The position numbers and the translations under genes were made by a program. Shown one piece after another: positions 52,524 through 59,717 of a stretch of 64,000 nt of DNA. How positions within the stretch are numbered: position 1 is the first letter of the stretch; every line of letters begins with the position of its first letter. The DNA is from a virus, in IMG/VR virus record IMGVR_UViG_3300028392_000048, positions 1-64,000 of that record. One strand, written 5' to 3'. The notes beneath the pieces are model-generated. The model was not told the origin of the DNA. It searched no databases and saw only the letters and a program-made list of their open reading frames with translations.

Positions 52524-52794
52524 GCATGTAGAGCCGAGTCCAGAACAAAATGAGGAATCTCATGAAAGACTCATGCTGGCTTTTAGAGAATATTTCAAGG
52601 CAAATCAAAATTGGCAATCAAGAGGCTCAAGACGAGCAGGCGAAAACATGCGCTACTGGTTGGCACAGATTAGAATTATAGCAAAAGAACGTAGAGGGCA
52701 TGTTCAACAATATAGAATGTGGCTGGACAAAGACAAGGCAGCAAAGAAAGAAAATCAAAAGGCACAGTCGGAGGATCCAGATAACACTAACTAG
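52516..52794 (+). CDS. Small basic helical protein
   Basis: The 92-residue product is strongly charged and helical (ERLMLAFREYFKANQNW, SRRAGENMRYWLAQIRIIAK), which suits nucleic-acid binding. An AGGTCC/GGAGAAG region upstream may serve as ribosome site. Similar small basic proteins occur in T4-like phages, but I cannot assign a function. Confidence 0.66.
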   Translation: MSKHVEPSPEQNEESHERLMLAFREYFKANQNWQSRGSRRAGENMRYWLAQIRIIAKERRGHVQQYRMWLDKDKAAKKENQKAQSEDPDNTN

Positions 52795-52797
52795 TGT

Positions 52798-53235
52798 ATG
52801 TCTTGGTACTACGAAAATCAATTAATCACAGAATTGCCCGAAGATTGTGTTGGGTTTGTTTATAATATAACAAATACAATTACCGGGCGTATGTACATAG
52901 GCAAAAAATTAGCAAAATTTAGTAAAACGACCTACAAAACTTTAAAGTTAAAGAACGGCACAAAGAAAAAAAAGAAAATCCGTAGCAAAATTGATAGCGA
53001 CTGGCAAGAATATTATGGTTCTAGCCCTGAACTTAGCAAAGATGTTACGCAGTTAGGTACCGAAAACTTCCGTAGAGAAATACTTTATTACTGTAAATCC
53101 AAATCAGAATGCAGTTACATAGAGGCAAGAGAGCAATTTAGTCGTAGAGTTTTAGAATCTGACGACTATTATAACGGGCACATACAGGTTCGGGTACACG
53201 GTTCCCACATTAAAGGCAAACAATTAAACGGTTAA
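52798..53235 (+). CDS. GIY-YIG nuclease, SegE-like
   Basis: The 145-residue product has a variant GIY-YIG signature: GFVYNITNTITGRMYIGKKL near residue 20-38, then a basic patch (LKNGTKKKKKIRSKID), DSDWQEYYGSSPEL, and a helix with the expected catalytic glutamate (SYIEAREQFSRRVL). It resembles the SegE family of free-standing phage homing-type endonucleases. It lies directly upstream of the long structured noncoding stretch; whether the two are linked is unknown. Confidence 0.82.
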   Translation: MSWYYENQLITELPEDCVGFVYNITNTITGRMYIGKKLAKFSKTTYKTLKLKNGTKKKKKIRSKIDSDWQEYYGSSPELSKDVTQLGTENFRREILYYCKSKSECSYIEAREQFSRRVLESDDYYNGHIQVRVHGSHIKGKQLNG

Positions 53236-53412
53236 AGCTGGCGCAGGCTAATTTCGTGCGCTCTATACCTGGACCTCGGGTCGCAGGGACGGAAATCTCT
53301 CGCCGTTGTGAGTACTCAACCACTATCCTTAACAGGACGATGATAGCAAAATGCCGCTGTTTGGTTGTTTAAAAATAGTAAAAAAGGCAAAAGGAGGGTG
53401 AAAAACCCACGT

Positions 53413-53440
53413 TTACAAATATGTTAGCGTATATTTGTAA
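53413..53440 (+). repeat. Perfect 10-base inverted repeat
   Basis: TTACAAATAT (53413-53422) and ATATTTGTAA (53431-53440) pair fully around an 8-base loop. It is preceded by GGAGGGTGAAAAACCC, itself able to form a small GGG/CCC stem. It is the longest perfect stem in the noncoding region. Confidence 0.75.
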
Positions 53441-53543
53441 GCCGCCGTTGTGATAAAGACTCTGCTCGTGGTACCGGACAACCGCCACAGTAATGCAGTA
53501 ACGCTAGTGTGACATTGTGCAACTCAGATAATGTTATTTTATT

Positions 53544-53564
53544 CTTTGCCCTGCCTGGGCAAAG
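53544..53564 (+). repeat. GC-rich hairpin CTTTGCCC/GGGCAAAG
   Basis: An 8-base perfect stem with a 5-base loop. It follows the first copy of an imperfect repeated module (AGTGTGAC, then CAACTCAGATAATGTTA) and overlaps the start of the second. No T-run follows, so it is probably a structural element rather than a terminator. Confidence 0.7.
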
Positions 53565-53654
53565 TGTGACTGAACAATCTAGATAATATTAACAGTGCTT
53601 CGCACTTGATAATAATTAAAAAAGAAACAAAAAGTTCGAGCGAAAGCGAAGAAC

Positions 53655-53673
53655 AGATGAACGTAGTTCATCT
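53655..53673 (+). repeat. 8-base stem with GTA loop
   Basis: AGATGAAC (53655-53662) and GTTCATCT (53666-53673) pair perfectly around only three bases. It lies 10 bases before the late-type box at 53683. The tight loop would favour cruciform DNA extrusion or a compact RNA hairpin. Confidence 0.7.
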
Positions 53674-53682
53674 TTACAGTAT

Positions 53683-53690
53683 GATAAATA
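53683..53690 (+). promoter_or_regulatory. Late promoter box (GATAAATA)
   Basis: GATAAATA lies 20 bases upstream of the ATG at 53710, identical in sequence and spacing to the box before 24193. It is a candidate gp55-dependent promoter for the capsid-type protein gene. Confidence 0.6.
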
Positions 53691-53709
53691 TCTTATAGGG
53701 ATTAAAGTA

Positions 53710-54915
53710 ATGAAAGTCTACGAAATAATTGTTGAAAAGAAAGTTCATGAAGGTGCAATATCTCAAGGAATTGAGAAATTAGGCAGTACCTTGGCTAAAG
53801 GAAAACAATTTATTTCAAGTCCTATCAAGACTCTTAGGGGTGCTGCAGGTGCTTTAGAAGATAAAATTGCTGATGAAATAGCTGTACTTGCCCAAAACAA
53901 AAACATGAAAGCCGCAGATGCTGCTACTGAGTATTTGCGTAGAAATAATGCCAAAGTCAGTAGAGAAATGATGAATTTGGAAAGAGAGTATAAAGAAGCT
54001 GGCAAAGCAGTTCCTAATCAAACAACTCTTAGAGCACAAGCTATTGATAGTCTGGGCATGGAAGCAGAACAATTAGATGCGGCTGTTATTAAAAAAGCAA
54101 CAGCTACTGCTCAAATGAAAATTGGTAGCTTAGGTCTTGGTTTGGAAAAGATTTCAGCTTGGGGCGTAATTACTAAATCTGTAAAGGCTGCATTGTGGGG
54201 TTGGAATATTAAGGAATTGATACAGCCTTATTTAGATTTTGTAAGCAAGATGGATGGTTACAAAAAAACTAAACTAGATACAGGTGCATGGACTGAAGAC
54301 GAATACAATGCAGTATTGAATCAAGAAGCCACTATTATGTTGGCTCGTTGGGCAACAGTACTTGCTGGCACAACAGCTTTTTATGCACTAACAGGTGGCC
54401 CATTTTTAAGAACAATAACAAAACACATTCCTGGATTTAATACAGTATTGTTAGGCGGTGCCGTTGCTATTAAATCTTGGATTAACAACAAAGATAATGC
54501 AAACTATATTGCGGCATTAATAGCAGATAACATTCCTGAACTGGCTCAAACAATCGGCGAAACTATTAATAACGGATTACAATACGTACCAAAGGCAATA
54601 CGTCCTTCAATTCCTAATGCTGACAATCCTAATAGCGAATACAACAAAGCCGCAGCACCAACTGGAACAACCGGTGAGACTGATCCTCAAAAAGATATAG
54701 CAGCATCTAGTGATCCTGGGACATCAGCTAATCCTGTTAACCCAACTACTGGAAAAACAGCTGCTGGCCGTAAGATGTACTACAATGACAACTGGCACAG
54801 TAACAATCAGGATATAACTGGCTGGGTAGTGGATCCCGATAATCAAAATATGATACAAGATCCTACTAATCCTGTCAAGCGAGCATTGAAACCGCCAGGA
54901 TGGAAGCCAGATTAA
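53710..54915 (+). CDS. Putative internal virion protein with capsid-targeting N-terminus
   Basis: The 401-residue product starts MKVYEIIVEKK, close to the T4 capsid-targeting sequence MKTYQEFIAEA that directs internal proteins into the prohead. IVE (residues 7-9) would be a gp21-type cleavage site. The body has an amphipathic helical region, then a hydrophobic stretch (WATVLAGTTAFYALTGGPFL, later FNTVLLGGAVAIKSW) that may insert in a membrane, and a disordered Pro/Thr tail ending in a folded C-terminus. It could be ejected with the DNA (inference). A late-type box precedes it. Confidence 0.6.
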   Translation: MKVYEIIVEKKVHEGAISQGIEKLGSTLAKGKQFISSPIKTLRGAAGALEDKIADEIAVLAQNKNMKAADAATEYLRRNNAKVSREMMNLEREYKEAGKAVPNQTTLRAQAIDSLGMEAEQLDAAVIKKATATAQMKIGSLGLGLEKISAWGVITKSVKAALWGWNIKELIQPYLDFVSKMDGYKKTKLDTGAWTEDEYNAVLNQEATIMLARWATVLAGTTAFYALTGGPFLRTITKHIPGFNTVLLGGAVAIKSWINNKDNANYIAALIADNIPELAQTIGETINNGLQYVPKAIRPSIPNADNPNSEYNKAAAPTGTTGETDPQKDIAASSDPGTSANPVNPTTGKTAAGRKMYYNDNWHSNNQDITGWVVDPDNQNMIQDPTNPVKRALKPPGWKPD

Positions 54916-55100
54916 AGCAAAGGCATTTGGCTAGCTTTAGTTGCTTCGATGTTTTCTTTAATAATCTCGTACATGATCTGACGATCTTCGAAACCGTATC
55001 GCTCCATTAGATCGTTTACAGTAACTCCGCCACGCATGTACCACGAGATTCTAAACAAATCTTCTTTAAAAATCTTTGTTTCTTTTTCAAGCCTAACCAA
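54912..55100 (-). CDS. Small helical protein downstream of gp26
   Basis: The frame encodes a compact helical protein (LFRISWYMRGGVTVNDLMERY, FEDRQIMYEIIKENIEATK) with a helix-turn-helix-like middle. The first ordinary start codon is TTG at 55100, but the frame is open for 17 more codons upstream, up to the end of gp26, with protein-like sequence (LSLIGLSGQEIHES), so the true start is uncertain and may be non-standard. It converges with the previous gene by a 4-base overlap. Small genes after gp26 occur in relatives; the function is unknown. Confidence 0.55.
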   Translation of the reverse strand: MVRLEKETKIFKEDLFRISWYMRGGVTVNDLMERYGFEDRQIMYEIIKENIEATKASQMPLL

Positions 55101-55138
55101 ACTTTCGTGGATTTCTTGACCACTAAGTCCGATTAGGC

Positions 55139-55960
55139 TTAGTCGAAAAAATTACTTTGATCTAATTCCACAAAAAGTTTAGCTTCAGTACCGCAAGTGT
55201 CACATTTAACAGGATATGTAGGTGCTTTCCATTTGTCTCTGCTATCTTCAATATGTTTCTTGATACTGTCGTATACTTCTTTATCGCAGTTGTCTAGCCA
55301 TTCGTTAATAAACGAACGTTCGGTAACAACTTTATTATTGACTTCTACAGATTCAACACATGCTTTGTACAATTCATTTTGAATTACACTTAGTTCTTCA
55401 AACAGTTTATTGATCAGTTGCTGTTGCTCAGCTTGATCTTCTATTGTTTCTGTTTGTCGAATCTTTTGTTGTAGTCTAAAATTCTTCAAATTAAACTCTG
55501 TGCTTTGACGATAGTTTAATGGTTGTAATTTTATAATTAATTCTTTTAAAACTATTTTGCTGTCGTAGACCACTGAACTAAAATGTTCAATAATTTTACT
55601 TAGATCTAAATCATAATCGTTTTCAGTTTTGCAACTGCTACAAGTGTTAGTAACAGCCATTTCATTACCAAATGTAGCAATGCGCATGGCAGCAAATATA
55701 ACCTGACTGTCTAAAATGCTCATGTCCCAGCCGTTTTTAATTCCTGGAACACAGCTTTCTATAACTTTAACTGAACTTTCGCCGGATAGCAAAGCATCAG
55801 GAGTTTTTAAAATAATTTCATCCATGCCTGTTAAACTATACACAGGCATGTTACCCACGTCTCCTTGTATAGTTCCGGGCTGACAGTACACACCCTGACT
55901 TGGTAATTTGATGTAAATTTTAGGTTGTCTAAAAAATTGCTGTAAAGGGTTCTGTACCAT
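55139..55960 (-). CDS. Baseplate hub protein gp26-like
   Basis: The 273-residue product matches the T4 baseplate hub/assembly family. Features are the N-terminal FFRQPKIYIKLPSQGVYC and GMDEIILKTPDALLSGESS segments, and IESCVPGIKNGW. Two CxxC pairs follow (CSSC at about residue 107 and CDTCG near the end), which could form a zinc site. T4 gp26 is about 208 residues. It is transcribed on the minus strand away from the tape-measure gene, with a perfect TATAAATA box 30 bases upstream. Confidence 0.82.
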   Translation of the reverse strand: MVQNPLQQFFRQPKIYIKLPSQGVYCQPGTIQGDVGNMPVYSLTGMDEIILKTPDALLSGESSVKVIESCVPGIKNGWDMSILDSQVIFAAMRIATFGNEMAVTNTCSSCKTENDYDLDLSKIIEHFSSVVYDSKIVLKELIIKLQPLNYRQSTEFNLKNFRLQQKIRQTETIEDQAEQQQLINKLFEELSVIQNELYKACVESVEVNNKVVTERSFINEWLDNCDKEVYDSIKKHIEDSRDKWKAPTYPVKCDTCGTEAKLFVELDQSNFFD

Positions 55961-55971
55961 GTTTATCTCCA

Positions 55972-55979
55972 GATAAATA
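55972..55979 (+). promoter_or_regulatory. Late promoter box (GATAAATA), tape-measure direction
   Basis: GATAAATA on the plus strand lies 43 bases upstream of the tape-measure ATG at 56022. It forms one half of a divergent pair with the minus-strand box at 55990-55997, ten bases away. Confidence 0.55.
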
Positions 55980-55989
55980 TCTTATGTAG

Positions 55990-55997
55990 TATTTATA
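55990..55997 (-). promoter_or_regulatory. Late promoter box (perfect TATAAATA), gp26 direction
   Basis: On the minus strand the sequence reads TATAAATA, identical to the T4 late promoter. It lies 30 bases upstream of the gp26 ATG at 55960. Together with the plus-strand box it makes a compact bidirectional late promoter. Confidence 0.7.
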
Positions 55998-56021
55998 TAC
56001 GCACATTTCCTGGAAAAAATT

Positions 56022-59000
56022 ATGGCAACACCATTATCTGAAGAAACCGCACAAAAACTGTTAGCACAAGGCTCGGGCAATAGTGCAGCTCAACCGCAAC
56101 AAGCTGGTCTAAATGCTGCTGGCGCAAACAAAGGTTTAAAAGATCTATCCGATGGCGCGGCCAGTTTATATTTTGGATTTAATAGATTAAACAGCGGAAC
56201 TGATGCAGCCACAGCTGGATTAGCAGCGTTATCTAAAGGTGCTCAAGCTGTTGGATTGAATGCACTGGGTAAAGGTTTAGATTTATTTGGCGGTGCGTTA
56301 TTACAACAAAAAACTAATATGGATAAAGCTAGTGCCGAGTTAGGCATTGGCGGCAATAATATTGGATTGTTTGTTAGAATGGCAGGAGATGCAGGACTAA
56401 CTACGCAACAATTCTCTGAAGTAATCAAACGAGCTGATGGAAGTATTGGCGGATTAGGTATCACAGCACAGCAAAGTGCGTTAAATTTTAGTAAAGTTCA
56501 GAAACAAATTGTAGAAACTGGTGATCAGTTGAACAAGATGGGTATCAGTGCGCAAGAGCAAGCTGAAATCACAGCAATGGCTACAATGAATGATGCCAAA
56601 AGAAATGCTAATGATAAAGCTGGACAAGCTGCTATCGCCAAGAGTGCTATTGATTTAGCAATGAGTTTAGATGAAACGGCAAAAATTACTGGCCAAAGTC
56701 GTCAAGCTATCATGGACAGCATTAAAGCTGAAGAGAAAAAACCTTTAGCACAGTTAGCCATGATGCAAATGGACGAAAAGCAACGAGAAAATTACGAAAA
56801 AGTCCAACAGCAAGTGCAAAAACTAGGCCCTGGATTTATGAGCCTGACAACAGAAATTGCCACAGGTGGAGTGCAAACTAAAGAAGGTTTGGCCATGTTG
56901 CAGGCGATGGGACCAGAAGCAGCTAACAAATATCAAGCAGCTACTGAACTTATGTTGAATGCCAAAACTGACGAGCAGAAAAAAGTAGCGCAAGCTCAAA
57001 TGGATGAAGCACAAGCGGCTGTTCAACGTCGTATGGCTGATGAAGAATTTAAACGGTTAGTCAAGAGCGGAACAGCAGAACAACAACAAGCTGCGGCTAA
57101 TCTTGTCATGGGCAATAAAGCCATGATGAGTGTACAAAGTGAAGCAAACAAAAACGGCGGCGACTATGTAAAAGCAATTAAAGATCAACGAGAAGCTGTG
57201 CAAGCTACTCAAGCTGGTTTGAAAGTAGATGAAAACGGCAAAGCAAAAGCAACGCCTGAAGCAGACGAAGGACAAAAAGTTGCTCAAGATTTAAATGCAA
57301 TGAACAAAGCAGCTGCAATAGCAGCCGGAGGCCTTTCTCATAATTTTGAAGATGTAAACAAAAAATTAGCTACCACGCCTGCTTATATAGATGCTATGAA
57401 CGCAGCTATGAAGAAAGTTTCTGGCGGTGCTACTACAATGGAGCAAGCTGAAAAAGCTCCTTCAAAAATTGCTAAAGGTTTAAACGAAATAGTTTCGGGA
57501 GGAAAAGAAGGTCCTACTAAAACTACAGGCGGTGCTAGTAGTTTGCCTAAAGACTACGAGCCAACTAAAAAACGTGCAGGCGGAACACTAGCAGAAACTG
57601 GAAGTGCTGTAGAACCTGAAGATGCTATTGTCAAAATACACAAAGGTGAAACTGTATTAAATCCTGATGCTACTAAAGCTATGGGCAAACAACTAAGTGC
57701 TGGAAGTAAAGCTCCAGGAGGAGTAAATTTTTCTGAAATTAGCAAATCAGTATCCACTTCTATTAGTAGCATGTCAGGTGGCGGCTCAACTGAAACCAAA
57801 CAAGTACAAAATGACAGTAGCAAAGCTGCTGAAAAAGAATTGGCAGCTGTTCGAGAACAGATGCAAGCTGAGCGAGCTGCTCTTAGAGAAAAATTAAAAG
57901 CTCAAATGGGTGACGGTAGCAAGTTAGGTGGAAGTAAAGTTTCTTATGAAATGCGGACTGGAGACGAAGGTAAAGCAATAGGTGACAAATATAAGGCTAT
58001 AATGGAGCCTTTACAAAAACAAATTGAAGCTGGCATTAGTTGGGAAACTACTAAAAAAGCTTCTGCAATTGAAGAAACTAAAAAAGTAGTAGAAGAACAA
58101 ACTAAAATATCATTTTCTGGAAATGCAAAACAATTAGAAGCGTTTAAATCAAAAACAAAAGATGAAGATAATTTCTTTGGAGACACTAAGAAAAAAACTT
58201 CTGCTGAATTAGCTGATCAGGCAGCTAAGAAAGATGAAATATTTAAAGCCGCTGAGCTTGCAAGAAGCGTTGTAGGATACAATGTTAAAGGTCTTAGTGA
58301 TGATGCTATAGCTGCAATATTGCCTATTAGTGCAAGTATGGATGACTTTTATATAGATATGAACGATAATATACAAAGTTTTTCCAATGACAGCGCAAAT
58401 AATTTGAAAAAAATAACAGACAACGAGCAAGCATCTTCAACAATTAAGATATCGGCATCGGAAGCTGCGCGAAAAGTATCTGAAGATATGGGATTAAAAA
58501 GTATAGAATCTGCAACAGTTGCAGGAAAAGCCCAAGAACAATATCATTCACAATTTACAGAAAGTCAGCAAAAAATAATTGACGACTATAAAGGATACAG
58601 TGAAGAAAACAGATCGTTCCATGCAAAAGCTATGGAAAAAGGAGCCAAAGAAGATGCTGAAACAGCACAGATGATCGGTGAACGAATTATTAAAATGAAA
58701 GCAGAAATTGGTGATCGTCAAGCAACTACCGAAGAACTTGCTGCAATTGAAAACGAAACACTTAATAAAGCAATGTTTGAAAAGCAAGCGGCATCTAAAA
58801 GAGAAATGCAAGATGTCATGGAGAATCTTAACGAATATAGTGCTACAAGAGAAAAAGAATTAAAGCAACAAGCAGCTAACGAACAAGTAAGTATGCAAGA
58901 AGAAACAGTTGCAAAAATATCAGAAGTTACAAAAACAGCACAGGCAGACGCACTTGAAAATGCAAATACAACCGTAAAAATTAACGGAAAAATTGTAGAT

Positions 59001-59705
59001 CCTAATAGTCCAGAAGCTAAAGCAGTTATTGCTCAAGCAGAATCTGCAAAATCACAGATGAATAAAATGCTTGGTGGAATGATTCCTAAAAGTGCAGACA
59101 TAGCAGGTAAGGTAGGAGATTTGACTAAAGGAAAAAAATCAGGAGATGTAGGATATGTCACCGAGCAAGCTAACAAATTAACTGGAAGTTTTGGAGATAT
59201 TATCGGTGGCAAAGGTGGCATGCTTGGCGATATGTTTAATCCTAAAATTGTTAACAAAGTAAGTGATGAAGAATTTGCCAAACTCACAGCAAAAAATAAA
59301 ACAGAAGGTGCACCAAAACCTGCTGCAACTGCTAGTGCTCCTAAAACTACTGAAGCGGCCGCAAAGAAAGAAGAAACAAAAACAACAGGTGCACCAAAAC
59401 CTGCTGCAACTGCTAGTGCTCCTAAAACTACCGAAGCGGCCGCTAAGAAAGAAGAAACAAAAACAACAGGTAAACCTGGAGAATCAGAACAAGCAAAAGC
59501 TGCGGCAACTAAAGAAGCACCTAAAGAAGCACCTAAAGAAGCACCCAAAGCAAAAACAGCTGAGGCTACCTTAAAAGATTTGAACGACCAGCTAATCATG
59601 TTAAATAGACATATGGTAGAATTAATTAATCACAGTGCCACTACAGCCGATGCTAGTAGCAAAACAGCAAAGACAGCGGCAAAATCAACTGGTAGAGCAT
59701 TTTAA
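56022..59705 (+). CDS. Tail tape measure protein
   Basis: The 1227-residue product is helical and Ala/Gln/Lys-rich throughout, as expected for a tape measure that sets tail length and is threaded through the tube. The N-terminal third has hydrophobic segments (ASLYFGFNRLNSGTDAATAG, LGKGLDLFGGALLQ). A conserved tape-measure motif occurs near residue 520-555 (RAGGTLAETGSAVEPEDAIV, then IHKGETVLNP). The C-terminus has a repeated Ala/Pro/Lys linker and a final helix. It lies between a bidirectional late promoter and the portal gene. Confidence 0.8.
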   Translation: MATPLSEETAQKLLAQGSGNSAAQPQQAGLNAAGANKGLKDLSDGAASLYFGFNRLNSGTDAATAGLAALSKGAQAVGLNALGKGLDLFGGALLQQKTNMDKASAELGIGGNNIGLFVRMAGDAGLTTQQFSEVIKRADGSIGGLGITAQQSALNFSKVQKQIVETGDQLNKMGISAQEQAEITAMATMNDAKRNANDKAGQAAIAKSAIDLAMSLDETAKITGQSRQAIMDSIKAEEKKPLAQLAMMQMDEKQRENYEKVQQQVQKLGPGFMSLTTEIATGGVQTKEGLAMLQAMGPEAANKYQAATELMLNAKTDEQKKVAQAQMDEAQAAVQRRMADEEFKRLVKSGTAEQQQAAANLVMGNKAMMSVQSEANKNGGDYVKAIKDQREAVQATQAGLKVDENGKAKATPEADEGQKVAQDLNAMNKAAAIAAGGLSHNFEDVNKKLATTPAYIDAMNAAMKKVSGGATTMEQAEKAPSKIAKGLNEIVSGGKEGPTKTTGGASSLPKDYEPTKKRAGGTLAETGSAVEPEDAIVKIHKGETVLNPDATKAMGKQLSAGSKAPGGVNFSEISKSVSTSISSMSGGGSTETKQVQNDSSKAAEKELAAVREQMQAERAALREKLKAQMGDGSKLGGSKVSYEMRTGDEGKAIGDKYKAIMEPLQKQIEAGISWETTKKASAIEETKKVVEEQTKISFSGNAKQLEAFKSKTKDEDNFFGDTKKKTSAELADQAAKKDEIFKAAELARSVVGYNVKGLSDDAIAAILPISASMDDFYIDMNDNIQSFSNDSANNLKKITDNEQASSTIKISASEAARKVSEDMGLKSIESATVAGKAQEQYHSQFTESQQKIIDDYKGYSEENRSFHAKAMEKGAKEDAETAQMIGERIIKMKAEIGDRQATTEELAAIENETLNKAMFEKQAASKREMQDVMENLNEYSATREKELKQQAANEQVSMQEETVAKISEVTKTAQADALENANTTVKINGKIVDPNSPEAKAVIAQAESAKSQMNKMLGGMIPKSADIAGKVGDLTKGKKSGDVGYVTEQANKLTGSFGDIIGGKGGMLGDMFNPKIVNKVSDEEFAKLTAKNKTEGAPKPAATASAPKTTEAAAKKEETKTTGAPKPAATASAPKTTEAAAKKEETKTTGKPGESEQAKAAATKEAPKEAPKEAPKAKTAEATLKDLNDQLIMLNRHMVELINHSATTADASSKTAKTAAKSTGRAF
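59307..59468 (+). repeat. Two tandem 81-base repeats in the tape measure gene
   Basis: Two adjacent 81-base units (59307-59387 and 59388-59468) encode the same 27 residues (GAPKPAATASAPKTTEAAAK, then KEETKTT) with only about two silent changes. Three 12-base units coding KEAP follow. Such near-identical copies indicate recent duplication and potential for length change by slippage. Confidence 0.9.
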
Positions 59706-59717
59706 GGATAAGTCACA

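Larger units (their letters stand above)
53236..53709. ncRNA. Candidate structured noncoding RNA region
   Basis: This is the only gene-free stretch over 300 bases in a window where most gaps are under 60. No long frame is present on either strand. It contains several near-perfect hairpins: GCGCA/TGCGC (53241-53261), GACC/GGTC with a 3-base loop (53272-53282), a 10-base stem (53413-53440), an 8-base stem (53544-53564), AGTGC-TTC-GCACT (53594-53606), and an 8-base stem with GTA loop (53655-53673). A 10-base direct repeat GCCGTTGTGA occurs at 53302 and 53444. I recognise no tRNA, tmRNA or intron core. The strand is likely plus, with the flanking genes (inference). Confidence 0.5.

Noticed and set aside
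53257-53373. Possible small GTG-started frame inside the noncoding region (about 38 codons)
   Set aside because: It has no ribosome site and overlaps several hairpins, and I know no homologue. Kept only as an alternative to the RNA hypothesis.
52798-53709. Group I intron with GIY-YIG homing gene
   Set aside because: The nuclease is followed by structured sequence, but I found no P7-type conserved core (no AAGATATAGTC-like element), and the surrounding genes are not interrupted.
59033-59599. 188-codon minus-strand frame within the tape measure gene
   Set aside because: It is a shadow of the Ala/Lys-rich coding strand; its product is a low-complexity Ala/Val/Ser sequence with no start signal.
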